Positions 23,774 to 35,818 of a stretch of DNA of 64,000 nt are shown one piece after another (position 1 is the stretch's first letter; every line of letters begins with the position of its first letter). This DNA is from Euptelea pleiosperma. Its lineage: Eukaryota > Streptophyta > Magnoliopsida > Ranunculales > Eupteleaceae. The DNA is taken from assembly GCA_035048495.1 (NCBI GenBank), contig CM068549.1, positions 17,889,103-17,953,102 of the forward strand, in the 5' to 3' direction. Under the pieces are notes generated by a model. It had not been told where the DNA came from, ran no database searches, and saw only the letters and a list, made by a program, of their open reading frames with translations. Made by a program: the position numbers and the translations under genes.

Positions 23774-24442
23774 ATGCGTGGAACAACTCAGACGTGCGTG
23801 ACAACCCCGGCTGTCGTATGTGGGATACTGCATATTTGAAATTTTGTTTTATTAATTGTACTGAAAAAAGAAAAAAAAACTTGCATTTGAATATTGACAA
23901 TGACTGACTATTTAAAATTAGTGGAACTTAATTAGTGAATCTAGCGAATGTGAAGCTGCCACATATATCGAAAAACGCTCATGGGTGTAAAAGAAAAACC
24001 CGGCATGTTGCATTTCGGGAACTGGAATCGGTTTTAATTTTTAAACCTTTATTTTTTTAATTCTATTGAAAACGACACCACCTAGGCACAAAATCAAGAT
24101 GTATTGTATTTAAAATTAATTAGTAGGCGAGCACGCATGACACACGGTAAGCGTTTATAGTTGTTTTTTGGGGCGTATGTAATTTTTTAATATGTGATTG
24201 GTACAAATTATCATAAATAAAAGCTCGTCCGTGCAACCACTTTCAATTTATTAGAAATTCAAGCTTAGATTAGATAATTCTTGAAACAGATGGAAGCCCT
24301 AATTACAAGAAATTTAGTAATTCCTTAATTATCTGATTGAATTTAAAAAAAAGAATGATGAAACAATAGGGGAATTTTCATTTTTTATTTTTTTTATTTT
24401 TATACTTTTCAATAAATTGAAGGATATTAGTTATCTAATGAA
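23774..24442. other. No recognisable gene
   Basis: AT-rich spacer between two MITE copies; nothing further identified. Confidence 0.4.
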
Positions 24443-24790
24443 GGTTTAAAAGGGGCGTTATAACGGTACAACAGACTGGGGCGTTACCTTTTTCCATTAT
24501 AACGAATTGTAACGCTCAGGGGCAAAAATGGAAAATAACATAAAAATAATGGAAAAATGGAGTTCAAATTTTCAATGAAAAAAATAATGTATTATAACAG
24601 AAATTAATGGAAATAATGGGTTTTTTTCTACATAATTTCTCACAAAATAACAGTCTTTATTTTCGTTATAATTGAAAAAAGAACAGCCGTTATTATTTTC
24701 TGAGCATTAAAATGGTACATAACGTAACGGGGGAGGTCTGAATCCATTATAACAGCCATTATTTTCGTTATAACGGCCGTTTTTTAAATC
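24443..24790. mobile_element. CGGCCGTTATAACGG-family MITE, copy 3
   Basis: GGTTTAAAAGGGGCGTTATA at the left, GTTATAACGGCCGTTTTTTA at the right, and GGTACATAACGTAACGGGGG inside. Confidence 0.7.
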
Positions 24791-25439
24791 ATGATCTTAT
24801 ATTATGCCCATGAATCTGTGGAAAATTTTAAAGTAATAATTAGTAATTTATTGAATTTCAAAGTAATAATTAATTAGTGAGGAAGTGTTGGAAAAAAGAG
24901 AGGTGGGCAGAACTATTGTAGACTTGAGACTAGAGTGTGATATCGCAAGCATATCGCACGGTGACACGAGACTTACAAACCACGAAATATAGCGTTTCTT
25001 TATAATTATTAATAGAGGCACGCGCTGTGCGCATGTGTAATTAAAAAGAGAAAAGAATAAAAACTTTATAATTATAAAAAAAAAAGGGTTCTACAGTACG
25101 TAATCGAAATGCGCCTATTTATATTCAACATATATGTTAATTAGATATGCTGTAGGGCTGCATTGGGCCTAAAATTGCCAAAAAAACGACGCTGACCCTT
25201 GACGCGTCTCGTGCGCGTTATAATAATAGAGATTTTAAGAAATAATTACTCAAAATTCATTTACCATATATTTTTTCTATTTGGAAGCCCACCTAACTTC
25301 ACCATTACAGATTCAACCTTACCTCATTTAAATCAGCTGGATGTCATTGTTTGTGTAATGTAGCTCTACAGAGAGGAGATATGAATGATTCTCTTTCTAA
25401 ATTATGGAGGGTAGTTTTGGAATTATTAATGGGATGGGA
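24791..25439. other. No recognisable gene
   Basis: Spacer with no motif I can name. Confidence 0.4.
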
Positions 25440-25752
25440 TATAATGACTCATGCTATTCTTACTAATAGATTACCAATGGACGTGGGGCCCACATGCAGA
25501 TGAGTAAAAATTAGCAATTTTCAAAATTTCTAACCGCATCAAATATGGACTTAAATTTAACGGTGAAATTGGACGGTCCAAAAATTTTCAACTTGCAATC
25601 CACTTTTTCATAATACTAGAAATGTTGGAATGGGCTGACTTTTTGTAAAGTTGATATTCCCGTTGAGAAGAATATCGTCACAAAAAATTAGCCCTTAACT
25701 CATTGGCATGTGGGCCCCACATATATTAGTAAGATTAGCATGAGTCATTATA
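25440..25752. mobile_element. MITE with TATAATGACTCATGCTA ends
   Basis: A 313-bp element with near-perfect inverted ends of about 35 bp, then a paired GTGGGGCCCACATG segment on each side. A single left end of the same family lies at 59945-60016. The outermost TATA and possible TA duplication hint at a Tc1/mariner-like (Stowaway) or Mutator affinity; I cannot decide. Confidence 0.8.
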
Positions 25753-25865
25753 AGTGTATGTTTGCAATTAGAGATATCAATAGAGTTTCAAAATTTAAAT
25801 AGATGAGGCCTTTAAGATTATACTCAAACAGATCAGGACAATATTAATTAAATGATATAAATGGA

Positions 25866-26529
25866 TCAGGATTAGGGGACACAAAATTTCACACCAATTT
25901 TTGTGTACCCACATGGAAGATAAATCAATGGCTGATTTCCTCACCATATAGATCACTCCTACAAAAAAATCAGCTCATTCTGAAATTTCTAACCCCATCA
26001 AATGTGGGTTTCAAGTTAATAATAAAAAAATAAACGGTCCCTAATTCTTCAACTTGTAAACCAGGCTACGAATATCAGAATGATTTGAATTTTTGTTAGG
26101 GTGACCTTCTCACCATAGAGACCATCCTCACGAAAAATCATCCCATTCCAAAGCTTCTAATTTATATATGGGTTGGGCTCAAGGGACCCCAATTTCTGAC
26201 CCGCATCTTGGCGTACCCACATAGAAGATGAATCAATGGCTGATTTTTGGTGGGGATGATAACCTCACCATATAGATCACCCCAACAAAAAATCAGCCTA
26301 TTCTGAAATTTCTAACCCCATCAAATGTGGTTTTAAAATCGACGGTCCATAATGCTTCAGCTTCTCACCAACAATCAGCCATTGATTCATCTTCTACGTG
26401 GGTACGCCAAGATGGGGTCAAAAAAGGGGGTGAGAAATAGGGTTCACTTGAGCCCGACCCATTATTGGCCCCCACCAAAAAAAATTTGGTGTGAAATTTT
26501 GTGTCAAAATTTGTGTCCCCTGATCCTGA
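25866..26529. mobile_element. MITE with TCAGGATTAGGGGACAC ends, composite
   Basis: Ends TCAGGATTAGGGGACACAAA and TTTGTGTCCCCTGATCCTGA are inverted, and pairing extends through GGTGTGAAATTTTGTG. The interior repeats a block with GGCTGATTT..CTCACCATATAGATCAC and AAATTTCTAACCCCATCAAATG at least twice, so it looks like an internal duplication or nested copy. Relatives: 27200-27520 and the tandem array at 46305-46745. Confidence 0.7.
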
Positions 26530-27199
26530 CTTAGTATAAATGCTTAAGGTTGCGAAGTGGAATGCAGACGATAAGAGATTTTGTTTTGGGAATTAAATAC
26601 TTACTTAAAATGTGGATTGCAAATTTACAAGGAGTCATAAAGATATTAAATTCACAATTAAGGGGGTGGGGGAGATAATTTGAGATAGTAAATGGTAGAA
26701 GAGGAAAAAAAAATGGAATTCCTGCCTACTGGCTACTGGTGTCTTTATAGATGGTCCAAATCCCAAAGTCATACCAATCTGATCATACTAACCCTGTCAG
26801 ATCATGGTTCCAAGTCTCGGCCGATTCGGATCCGGATCGGGGCCCACCAATCCGATCATGGATCCTCCTGCCTGGTATCACTATTTCCTAAAGAAGTCAC
26901 ACGTTCTCTCGAGCGAGATGTGTTGATCCCGTTCTAGATCAGAGCCATCGATCTGGCCTCCATCCGGAGATTTCGAACCATGTGTCAGGTTGTGATCTAG
27001 TGAACCATCCAAGAAAAGTATATATATATAGATCGTATGCAGTTGCCATCATTAGATCATGGCCCAACATAACTCCTAGGTGTAACCCATCAACTGATAG
27101 GTCTCAATACTATAAACTAACCCCGCAAGCCAAACAATTGACAACTCTTATTTTTGGATTTGGGTCAGGCTCAGCGGAAACATATATCACACACAATCA
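26530..27199. other. No recognisable gene
   Basis: Spacer upstream of the zinc-finger gene's MITE; short frames at 26692-26937 and 26982-27230 show no motif. Proximal regulatory sequence for the gene is more likely to lie after 27520. Confidence 0.4.
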
Positions 27200-27520
27200 C
27201 ACAAAAAAAATCGTGGGGGCCAATATATAAATTATAAGTTTAGGAATGGGATGATTTTTGGTGAGGATAGTCTCTATAGTGACGAGATCACCCTCACAAA
27301 AATTCAAATCATTCCAATATTCATAGCATGGTTTACAAGTTGAAGAATTATGGATCGTCTATTTTTTACTGTTAACTTGAAACCCACATTTGATGGTGTT
27401 AGAAATTTTAGAATGGGCTGATTTTTTTGTAGGGATGATCTATATAGTGAGGAAATCAGCCATTGATTTATCTTCCATGTGGGTTCACCAAAATTGTGTG
27501 TGAAAATATGTGTCCGCCTG
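27200..27520. mobile_element. Partial MITE of the GGGGACAC-end family
   Basis: Shares TTCAAATCATTCCAATATTCA, AACCCACATTTGATGGTGTT and the AAAATATGTGTCC right end with 25866-26529 and 46305-46745. The left end is unclear. It sits about 500 bp upstream of the zinc-finger start codon. Confidence 0.6.
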
Positions 27521-27529
27521 AGCCTACAC

Positions 27530-28001
27530 GTTGGATTTTAATTTACCCAATTTTTTTTTTTGTGTAAACTTAATTTACCCAATTAAGAACTATAGTGGGG
27601 GGACTTCTTCCATCTATTGGTTAAAAATAATATTACAAAGATAGATCTTGTACAGATACAGATGATACAGATGGATGGTGTTTCACAGTCAGGAGTTTCT
27701 TTCAATAAAAAAGCGTGACAACATATGTGAAAGTTTCCTTATACGCTTCTCTCTTCTCCTTTATTGTCCGGACTCCCTTCTATATCTAAAATCCTCTCTC
27801 TTTCGCTTCCGGTTTTTACTATTCTCAGAGATTTTCGTAACTGTAAAAACACAGGACATCCTTCCATACTTAGCCGATACAGAGCATTTATTCCTCTTCA
27901 ATAAATATTTCTCTCTCTCTCTCTCTCTTCCTATCAAACCCAATTTTATACCACCATCAAGGAGGAGGCTCACGTCATCTCCCCCTCCTCCTCCTCCTCC
28001 T
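27530..28001 (+). promoter_or_regulatory. Upstream region and CT-rich probable 5' UTR of the zinc-finger gene
   Basis: TATATCTAAAAT at 27781 is a weak TATA candidate. A (TC)n run at 27908-27929 and a (CTC)n run at 27981-28000 precede the ATG, typical of plant 5' UTRs. An in-frame ATG at 27675 has no stop before 28002, but its translation is dominated by these repeats, so I read this stretch as untranslated. Confidence 0.45.
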
Positions 28002-28769
28002 ATGGAATCACTAAGAGCAGAACCATGTCTCTCAGAGACTACCTCAAGCATCATCTCAGTATCAGAAGAGAAGCCCAAAGAGCAACAAGAACAAGAAGAA
28101 GAGAAAAACCCTAGTCTCTTACTAGATCTGATCCTCCCATCTGGTGAGGATTCTGATCATGGGTCGAAGCCAGAACTCAATCTTATCGATTGTTTAAACG
28201 TGGGTTCATCTCAAAATTCCTTGGAGAATCGTCAAGAGACTGAGCCACGTGTTTTCTCTTGTAACTATTGCCAAAGGAAATTCTATAGTTCACAAGCACT
28301 CGGAGGGCACCAGAACGCGCATAAGCGTGAGCGGACTTTAGCAAAGAGAGGGCAACGGTTAGGAACCCCTGCAGCTGCTTTCGGTCATCCTTTCTCGCAC
28401 CAAAACAGATATTCAAGCATGGCTTCTCTACCTCTTAATGGTTCCTTCAATAGGTCACTTGGCATTCAGGTGCACTCAATGATCCATAAGCCGTCTTATC
28501 TAACGTCATCCTCTGGTTCTGCTCATGTCTATGGACATCATGGGTGGTCCAGGCCGCCTATTGATCAACAACCGGCAATTGGAAGACTAACGATGGAGAA
28601 CTCGGCCGTTGGATCGGCGTCCAGAGGTGGCGCCGCTAGGTTCGACAACGGTTGGATGTTTGGTTCTTCAGATGATGAGGGAATTGGTGCTTGTTCTTGG
28701 GCAGTTGGTGGTCGTTTGAAGACTAATCAAGAGGAGTTGCAGAAGCTTGACTTGTCCCTCAAGCTCTAA
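28002..28769 (+). CDS. Single C2H2 zinc-finger protein with EAR motif (ZFP1/3/4/7-like)
   Basis: A 255-residue intronless frame. One plant-type C2H2 finger lies at residues 85-107 (C87, C90, H103, H107) and contains the plant-specific QALGGH core (98-103), followed by the basic KRERTLAKRG segment. The C terminus LDLSLKL (249-255) is an EAR repression motif that in known families recruits TOPLESS-type co-repressors; an LLLDL motif lies at 39-43. This layout (acidic N terminus, single finger, C-terminal EAR) fits the ZFP1/3/4/7-type nuclear repressors involved in trichome, hormone and development control. Which paralogue it matches cannot be told without a search. No frameshift or missing zinc ligand. 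The ATG at 28002 was chosen because family-like sequence starts there. AATAAA at 28996-29001 is a possible polyadenylation signal. The gene is isolated among transposons. Confidence 0.93.
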   Translation: MESLRAEPCLSETTSSIISVSEEKPKEQQEQEEEKNPSLLLDLILPSGEDSDHGSKPELNLIDCLNVGSSQNSLENRQETEPRVFSCNYCQRKFYSSQALGGHQNAHKRERTLAKRGQRLGTPAAAFGHPFSHQNRYSSMASLPLNGSFNRSLGIQVHSMIHKPSYLTSSSGSAHVYGHHGWSRPPIDQQPAIGRLTMENSAVGSASRGGAARFDNGWMFGSSDDEGIGACSWAVGGRLKTNQEELQKLDLSLKL

Positions 28770-29093
28770 GTAGTTTTTTTTTTTTCCTTTTTTGATCCCT
28801 TTTCTCTCTTTGGTTCTTAGTAATTTTTTTTTAAAAATTAGTAGAAATATGTGTACATTGATGACAGAGAGCTTTAGCGATTTTTGTTTTTACTATTTTT
28901 GACTTTGAAGTATTCAAATTATATAGATGATTTGGTTAGAAACATGGGTCAGTTTCTCTTTCATTAATTCTCTAAATTTTATAGTAGGTGGAGCTAATAA
29001 ATTTAGCAGAAATGCCTCTAGTATTACAGCAGAATTTCCCTAAATATGGAGACGATTTCTCCAAACCTTTCTTCAACCGTTAAAGATTATACC

Positions 29094-29638
29094 CTGTTTA
29101 AAAAATGGCCATTATAATGAAAATAACGGCCGTTACAACAGTAATGCTCTTATAATAAAACGTAATTTTTTTTTAAATTCATTTTTTATTTGAAATTCGA
29201 ATTTCTAATTTTGAATTTCAAATCTGTTATAAATTTTTTTTTTTTTTTTTGAAACCATGGTATCCGGGCCTTTTAGAGCACCCCACTAATTCCCCGGGCA
29301 CGATAATCACCCCTTCCACACGTGCCGGAGTGTACCGGGAGAGTTAATGTGGACTTAGCCACTTATTACCCTACTCTTTCGAGGAGGTTGGCCCAAGGAG
29401 AGTTGAACTCAGAACCTCCTATTTTTTAGAGTAGAGTCCTGGCCACCTGCACTCAATCTTTGGGGTTAATCTGTTATAAATTCTCGCAAATAACATCCAT
29501 TAAATCCGTTATAAAACAAATATAAGGACCGTTATTTAAAATTTTTTATTTTTATTCCAATATTTTCCGTTACATTATAACGGAAATAGCGATAATGACC
29601 CCCGTCCGTTATACCGTTATAACGGTCCATTTAAAACT
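29094..29638. mobile_element. CGGCCGTTATAACGG-family MITE, copy 4, interrupted by a SINE
   Basis: The left GTTTAAAAAATGGCCATTAT and right ATAACGGTCCATTTAAAAC ends are inverted; AATAACGGCCGTTAC follows the left end. The body is split by the SINE at 29236-29467. It lies about 330 bp downstream of the zinc-finger stop codon. Confidence 0.7.
29236..29467 (-). mobile_element. tRNA-derived SINE with 15-bp duplication
   Basis: About 232 bp, flanked by the identical 15-mer AATCTGTTATAAATT at 29221-29235 and 29468-29482. On the minus strand it starts AACCCCAAAGATTGAGTG, has a box A-like GAGTGCAGGTGG and a box B-like GAGTTCAACTC, and ends in a run of about 15 A (T-run at 29236-29250). Poly(A) tail plus long duplication shows LINE-dependent insertion. 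The family is not one I can name. Confidence 0.85.
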
Positions 29639-30010
29639 TACCTCTCACAGTCTCACTCTCACCGCTTTTAGTAGAAGGTTTCCTTGAAAGGTATACATGC
29701 GTTAGATTGGATTCTAACCATTGATTCAAGAAACTCATGGGAGAGTGTCGAGGTAAAAGTATAACAATTGGATGGTTAGGATTAATATTCCGATGGATGT
29801 GATTTTTGCGTCACAGGCGGCAATACAAGAAATGGATTCTATATATTGGATAGTCCTGATCGATGTGGACCAATTAGGAGGTGGACCACCTAGAGAGTAG
29901 CACATATAATGACCCTGACCTATCATCTCATATTTAAATGGGTAAGATCTAGATTGCATTGATTTTTTCACCCAAGAGATATCTAGATGGAACCCACTGA
30001 ACAGCAGGTC
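29639..30010. other. No recognisable gene
   Basis: Spacer; a 78-residue minus frame (29735-29971) has no motif. Confidence 0.4.
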
Positions 30011-30230
30011 CCTAATAAAAGGGTCGGCTGTGTCGGTTCCGCTCCAGTATCAGTGTACCTAGAACCACTCTATTATATATGACGGTTCTAGGTTCTATCA
30101 GTTCCGGTTCCAGCACTAAAACAAGTGGTCCCAGACCTAATACAGACAAAGAACCAGTTATTCCGGCATCGGGCACCCATCTGTTATTTTCTATCCGTCT
30201 GTCCAATATAAATAAATAAATAAAATGGAT
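30011..30230. repeat. Fragment related to the GGTTCCGG repeats
   Basis: Contains GTCGGTTCCGC, CTAGGTTCTATCAGTTCCGG and similar pieces; no clear ends. Confidence 0.4.
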
Positions 30231-30240
30231 GTGATCCTAA

Positions 30241-30580
30241 ATGGGATGTCAACGGGTCGGTTCTGAAGGTACCCAGAATCGGAACTGATTATTTGGTTCT
30301 GGTTAGTTTCGATTCTAGTTCTGGATCTATTTGTACAAATCTTGATAGTATTACAATTTTAACAGTATAGTTATATATTGACTCCGGTTCCTATCAGTTC
30401 GGTTCCGTTTCTTATCGGTTTCCGGTCCAAATCTAATTACCCATAATTGGAACCGTTAGCTTTTGGTTCGGTTCCAGTTACATTTCTCTTTTAAGCGGTT
30501 CCCAAAAATGTTAAACCAGAACCGGTATCTCGGTTCCAATTCGATTTTCATCTAAACAGGTAAAATCGACATCCCTAATC
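30241..30580. mobile_element. MITE with GGGATGTCAACGGGTCGG end
   Basis: The left GGGATGTCAACGGGTCGGTT and right AAAATCGACATCCCTAA are inverted termini. The interior is GGTTCC-rich, tying it to the 21.6-22.8 kb cluster whose right end is GACCCGTTGACAACCC. Confidence 0.6.
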
Positions 30581-30646
30581 CTTACCACTATTACATACTC
30601 AAATCAGATTCCATAACACCAGTTCTAGTCCAACTTGAATTAGGGC

Positions 30647-31075
30647 TGTCACGATCAGATCGAGGTAGGTCCAGACCCGATCTGATAGCTTATCGGATAA
30701 GAAATTCAGATATATGCAGACCCAATGCAATAAGCTATCGGAACTTATTGGATCATTTCTGGTCAACTTAATTAACGTCGAGTTTACCTGATCAATAAAG
30801 CTGTTAAAATTGATTTTAAGAAAATAAAAATAAAATTATCAATTTTTAAATTACAAATGGTAGTATATGAAAATAATATTATTATTTATATAATATTATA
30901 TATTATTCATTAATAATATGGGATCGGATCAAGGTAGATCTGAAACTGATCCAATAACTTATCGGACCCTAGCTATCTAATCAGATCAGATCCGGTTATT
31001 GGGGCAATCCAATCCAATACCGTGCTCTATTACCCAATACCGGGTATTGGTCAATCGGGTACCCATTAACAACCG
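30647..31075. mobile_element. MITE-like element with TTAGGGCTGTCACGATC end
   Basis: Left AGGGCTGTCACGATCAGATC and right GGGTACCCATTAACAACC form loose inverted ends around GATCGGATC-type repeats. Similar logic to the short element at 40165-40280. Confidence 0.45.
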
Positions 31076-32180
31076 AAGTGTCGTAATCATTCGATGCATG
31101 CCACGTGTCATTTTGACTATAGAATTAAGACTTTAAACTCACTCAACATCAACATATGATAATGTAACCGAAATATTTTAATTAATCAAATTAAATATTA
31201 TGGCGTATCATATTAAACATGGGGGGAAGTTTGATTTTCTACCAGTTAAGAAACATGAACAGAAAGGACAAAATGGAACACGTGTTACTGTCATTTGGCT
31301 GAGTTTAGGAGGAAGCTGAAGATCTTAAAATATTAATAATTAAAGAAGAATTTCTCCCTTTTTTTTAAATTATAATTAGTGAAGAAGAGGAAGTGTTGTC
31401 TTCTTCCATGGAGTTTGTGGTCTGTCTCTTTCATTTTAACTTCTCTAAATCTAAGAAGATGATTCGGTCGTATCTTTCTTTCGGTTTATGATGTGCTCAC
31501 CTTTATTGAATTCAATGCATCAAATCCTATTCTAACTTTCTTTTGTTTTCTCAAAATTAGTTGGGTGGGACCTACCAAGTTTGAGATTTGTTGGGTGGCT
31601 ACTTAAGGATCTAAAAAGGGGTTTAGTTAAGGATCTCGATCAAGTTTTAAAGTTGGATGGTTGTGTCATCCCTGAGAAAGATTATTGTACTATGCGGAAT
31701 CCATACAGTGTTGGTCCTCCAAATGTTATGGTAGTCTTCCGATTGGCTAAATTCAAAAATTTGTGCATTTTTTATGATCTAAATATTTAGATCAAGAGCA
31801 TCTTGCGTGTGAGAGTGTATATTGTGACACACTTGGGAATCATCTAGATCACTGTACTTGATGGAAACCGTTTCTGCTATTTAAACATAAGAATTATGTT
31901 GATCGGGGAATTCTAACTGTCTGATTCAAATGTTTCCCCACAGTGTTGATGGATCAAGAGAGAGAGAGAGAGAGACAGACGGAGAAGAGAGGAGAGAGGT
32001 GGGGAGATAGAAAGAGAGGGCAGAGAGGGAGACAAGAATGTATAATAGTATATGATCAGACAAATTGACTCAAGTTGCTCGAGGCCTCAACTAGGCCCAA
32101 CCTAAGTTTTGATTGGGTTCTGATATTTAGACTTGCGCCTAACCTAAGTACCCCAACTCAAGCTTAACTTGAAGTTAGAT
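31076..32180. other. Spacer with a (GA)n microsatellite; no gene recognised
   Basis: A (GA)n tract lies near 31957-32030. A 69-residue frame at 31581-31790 (+) has no family resemblance I can state; it is preceded by a TTTTCTCAAAATTAG intron-like border, so an exon relic is possible. Confidence 0.35.
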
Positions 32181-33106
32181 TATAATACCCTGAATTTTTT
32201 ATCATGATTTATTTTGAAAATACTTATTATTCTTATTCCATTCCTATTATCTATGTATGAATTATTGATTAATCGAATTGTTATAGATATGATGTAGTTG
32301 TTAATTCTTATTAGGCTTTCATAAGCTCACAATTCAAAACGATAATATTTTTAGATTATTTAAGAATGGAAAAAAATTATAGATTAGATGACGGTTTACC
32401 AAAGAATATTGAAGCGTTCATTGAAGACGCCTAGGCTTTTTTTTTATTATGTTATATTTAAATTTTCATGTTTGTAATAAGTTAAATCTTGATTGTATAA
32501 GTCATTTTTGAGATCTAGAGTAATTACTTTGGGTTCATGATTGATGTAATCTCAAAAATTTGATATAGTAATCTATTATTTTTATTAATTGATATTAGTT
32601 CATTTTGAATAGTTAATGATTAAGAGTTTGTTACATTGAGTTTTCGAATAAAATTATTAAAATTTTTACAAGTTAGAAAAATAAATTTTTAGGCATTATT
32701 GGCAAAACTCCACAGGACTGAGTTGAGAAAGATAAAATGATTTCGACAAAATTACAAAATTTTGTTTTAGGCCAAGTGCCTTAATAAAACTGGTTTTAAA
32801 TAACTTTTAAAATTTTTGGTGTAGTAAAATAATTGTTTTGATAAAATTAGAATTTTAACCATTTTTTTAATATCGTACTGTTAAATCTTGAAAAATAAAT
32901 TCAAAGAGTATAAAAAATAAATGTTTTGGCCAAAGTACATTTACAAAAAAAATTGTTATAAATTATGAAGAATTTTAGAACATTTTAAAATTTATTTTAG
33001 TTCATTAAAATAAATTATTTTTATTACACTTTGGATCTTAATTAAATGGACCGATCTACGCACATTCGGATTAGGTCTGGGTGCCCGAATTCGAAACGTG
33101 AAAGAA
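32181..33106. repeat. Left LTR of a gutted gypsy-like element
   Basis: About 926 bp starting TATAATACCCTGAATTTTTT and followed at 33107-33118 by TGGCATCAGAAC, which resembles a Met-tRNA primer-binding site. It aligns with 34590-35446: shared TATGAATTATT, TAGATATGATGTAGT and CTAGGCTTTCATAAG..-type segments over nearly the whole length. Confidence 0.6.
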
Positions 33107-33450
33107 TGGCATCAGAACATAGGTGCAGATACCTAGAATTTGTGTGTGGCTTATTTGTCAAAGAAAAATAGAGTTGGATTTATACATGATAGGTTTGTTT
33201 ATGATTAATTATGAATTATATGATCAAACGCAGTGATATGAGAATAAATCATAACTCTGATTGTATGCGTTGAATTATTGTATGATAAAATTAATGAATT
33301 AAATGTATAATTCCTCACTTTCATAAATTAACATACTTAGACGAATAATGAAAACTTAATAGAGATATTTAAGGATTTAACATCAGAGTACGCAACGAAA
33401 GTACTACAGTTAAAATTTTGAAGACGAAATTTTTTTTAAGGGTGGTAGTT
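33107..33450 (+). other. Remnant internal region of the gypsy-like element
   Basis: Only about 345 bp separates the LTRs. It begins with the primer-binding site and ends with GACGAAATTTTTTTTAAGGG then TGGTAG, a polypurine-tract position like that of plant chromovirus-type gypsy elements. No gag or pol remains, so any movement would have needed proteins from elsewhere. Confidence 0.55.
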
Positions 33451-35446
33451 TGTAATACTCTAAATTTTTATTTATAGATAATCTTAATAATTTTAATTTT
33501 AGTAAGGTTAATTTTATAAATTCATCTATTTCTAAAAATTATTAATTTTATAAATTGATATGATAATAATGTCTTATGGTTCCTAGGGAGTAGTTATTAT
33601 GGGGTACACCCGTTTATATAGTCCAATTAGTGTACGTAGTCTAATATAATATCTATTATTGACACTATTATAGCAACTCATAAATAAAATATTTTTATAA
33701 TTAAATAATAATATTTATTTTTATGGTGGGTTTGTGTTACATGGACACGTGACTCTAATAGTTAAAATTTTCAAATAACTCAAAAATTTTAAATCTAATT
33801 AGAATGTAAAATATTCATAAATAACAAATTTGAAAATCATAAAGATCATTCCCCATTTAGCTTCAATGTATTACCATTGAGGGAATCCGTAAATGTAAAT
33901 TTTTTAAAATCTAATTCTCATAATTAGTAACTAACAAAAGTTTAAAGACAATACGAGACTTATCATTAATAAATTGACCCTAGTTAATATATTAAACGAA
34001 CGCCTATGGTGACTTGAATTATTACTAATTAATAGATATCCATAATCATATAATTTTAGAGAAAACTCCCCTCTTAATTAATAAAATTACAAAGTCATAA
34101 AAGAGTTCTAAGAGACTAAAATGTAAAACATCATCACCTTGGTCTATACCGGTAAGATCGTTTGAGATATCCCCAATTTTTACTTTTGACATCTTCGATT
34201 TAAGAATCAATTTATAAAAAAAAGTAAGTACACTTTTTTTATGATTTTCTATTAGTTAATTTTTGTCTACTCTTTGTATCTATATTGCACTTGAATCTTG
34301 TTATTTTTGTTATGAATTTGGCATCATGGCTCAATTATCTTGATCTTGTTATTGTCGATATATTATTAGAATTTTAAAGATCTATTGAATGGTTGGATAT
34401 TAGATTGTGACATTGTATATATTTTCGAAGTGCGGGATTGGTCCTAATAATGAGAAATTCTTGAGCAAGAAAGGTCTAGAGCCTTTGGGTGAAAAGCCCT
34501 AAATCCATGTAGAATAGCTTTTGGTTGAGCTGCTCTCACCGTAGCATGGAGAAGGAGGCCCATGCTGACTTATTGGTTGCATTTACATATTAATTTTAGA
34601 TCATAATTTATTTTAAAAATACTTATTATTCTTGTTTCATGTCTATACTCTACGTATGAATTATTAATTAAAAAAATTGTCATAGATATGATGTAGTGGT
34701 TAATTCTTACTAGGCTTTCATAAGTCATGGTTCAACTAATAATATTTTTAGATATTTGAAAAATAAAAAAAAGTTATGGACTAGCCATTTTAATTATTTT
34801 GATTATGTTACATTTAAGCTTTCATGGTTGTAATAAGTAGAATCTTAATTGTATAGGTCAATTTTGAGATCTTGAGTAATTATTTTGAATCCATGATTGA
34901 TGTATTCTAAAAAAATTGATATAATAATTCATTATTTTATTAATTGATATTAATTCATTTTGAGTAGTTAATGATTATGAGTTTGTTATATTAAGTTTTC
35001 GAATAAAATTATTAAAATACATACAAGTCAGAAAAATGAATTTTTAGACATTATTAGCGAAACTCGACAGGACTGAGTTGAAAAGCGTAAACGTGTTCAA
35101 AAAAATTGTAGAATTTTGTTTTTAATCCAAGTGCCTTCATAAAATGGGTTTTAAATAATTTAAAAGTTTTTTGTACTGTAAAATAATTGTTTTGATAAAA
35201 TTAGAATTTGACCATTTTTGGATACTATACCGATAAATCTTGAAAATAATTGAAAAAGTAAGAAAAATAAATGTTTCAACCAAAGTGCCTTTACAAAAAA
35301 GATTATTATAAATTATGAAGAATTTTAGTATATTTTGAAATTCATTTTAATGCATTAAAAAATTTATTTTTATTACACCTTGGATCTTGGGTAAACGCAC
35401 AGATCCACGGACATTTAGATGGGATCTGGGTGCGTGAATTTAGGGC
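33451..35446. repeat. Right LTR of the gypsy-like element, split by an insertion of about 1.1 kb
   Basis: The LTR starts TGTAATACTCTAAATTTTTA at 33451, homology stops near 33470, and the rest resumes near 34590 and runs to about 35446. The intervening 33.47-34.59 kb is unrelated AT-rich DNA whose type I could not identify; AATTTTTA and AATTTTAG at the joints may be a diverged target duplication. Confidence 0.5.
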
Positions 35447-35813
35447 GTGCCATGGTTTGATCCTATAGAGCTCATTAAAGCCTACCCAAGTTGCAGCCCT
35501 AAAGTCTACCAAGTGGAAAGTCTAGATTTATGACAGAGTGTAGTGCACATTTGCATGATATGCATAATCATAGAGTGTGCAGTCTTTTGACTCTTTGTGT
35601 GACATGGTTGGGACCTGAGAATCACCTCTTATTAAACCACAACTAGGGATGCAACTAGGAGGACCATTCCAACCTTGTGATGGACTTGAGCTGGACCTTT
35701 TATACCTTGTTTAGGGTTAAGCTAAGGTTTCGAAAGATGACTCAAAGTTGAGATGAGTTGGGATTGAAGCCTTGGGTAGTCAAACGCAACCTAAGCCTAA
35801 TTTTTATTACATA
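35447..35813. other. No recognisable gene
   Basis: Spacer between the gypsy-like element and the solo LTR. Confidence 0.4.
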
Positions 35814-35818
35814 TTACT

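Noticed and set aside
27675..28001. In-frame upstream start giving a 364-residue zinc-finger protein
   Set aside because: The extra 109 residues translate (TC)n and (CTC)n 5' UTR sequence; family-like sequence begins at 28002.
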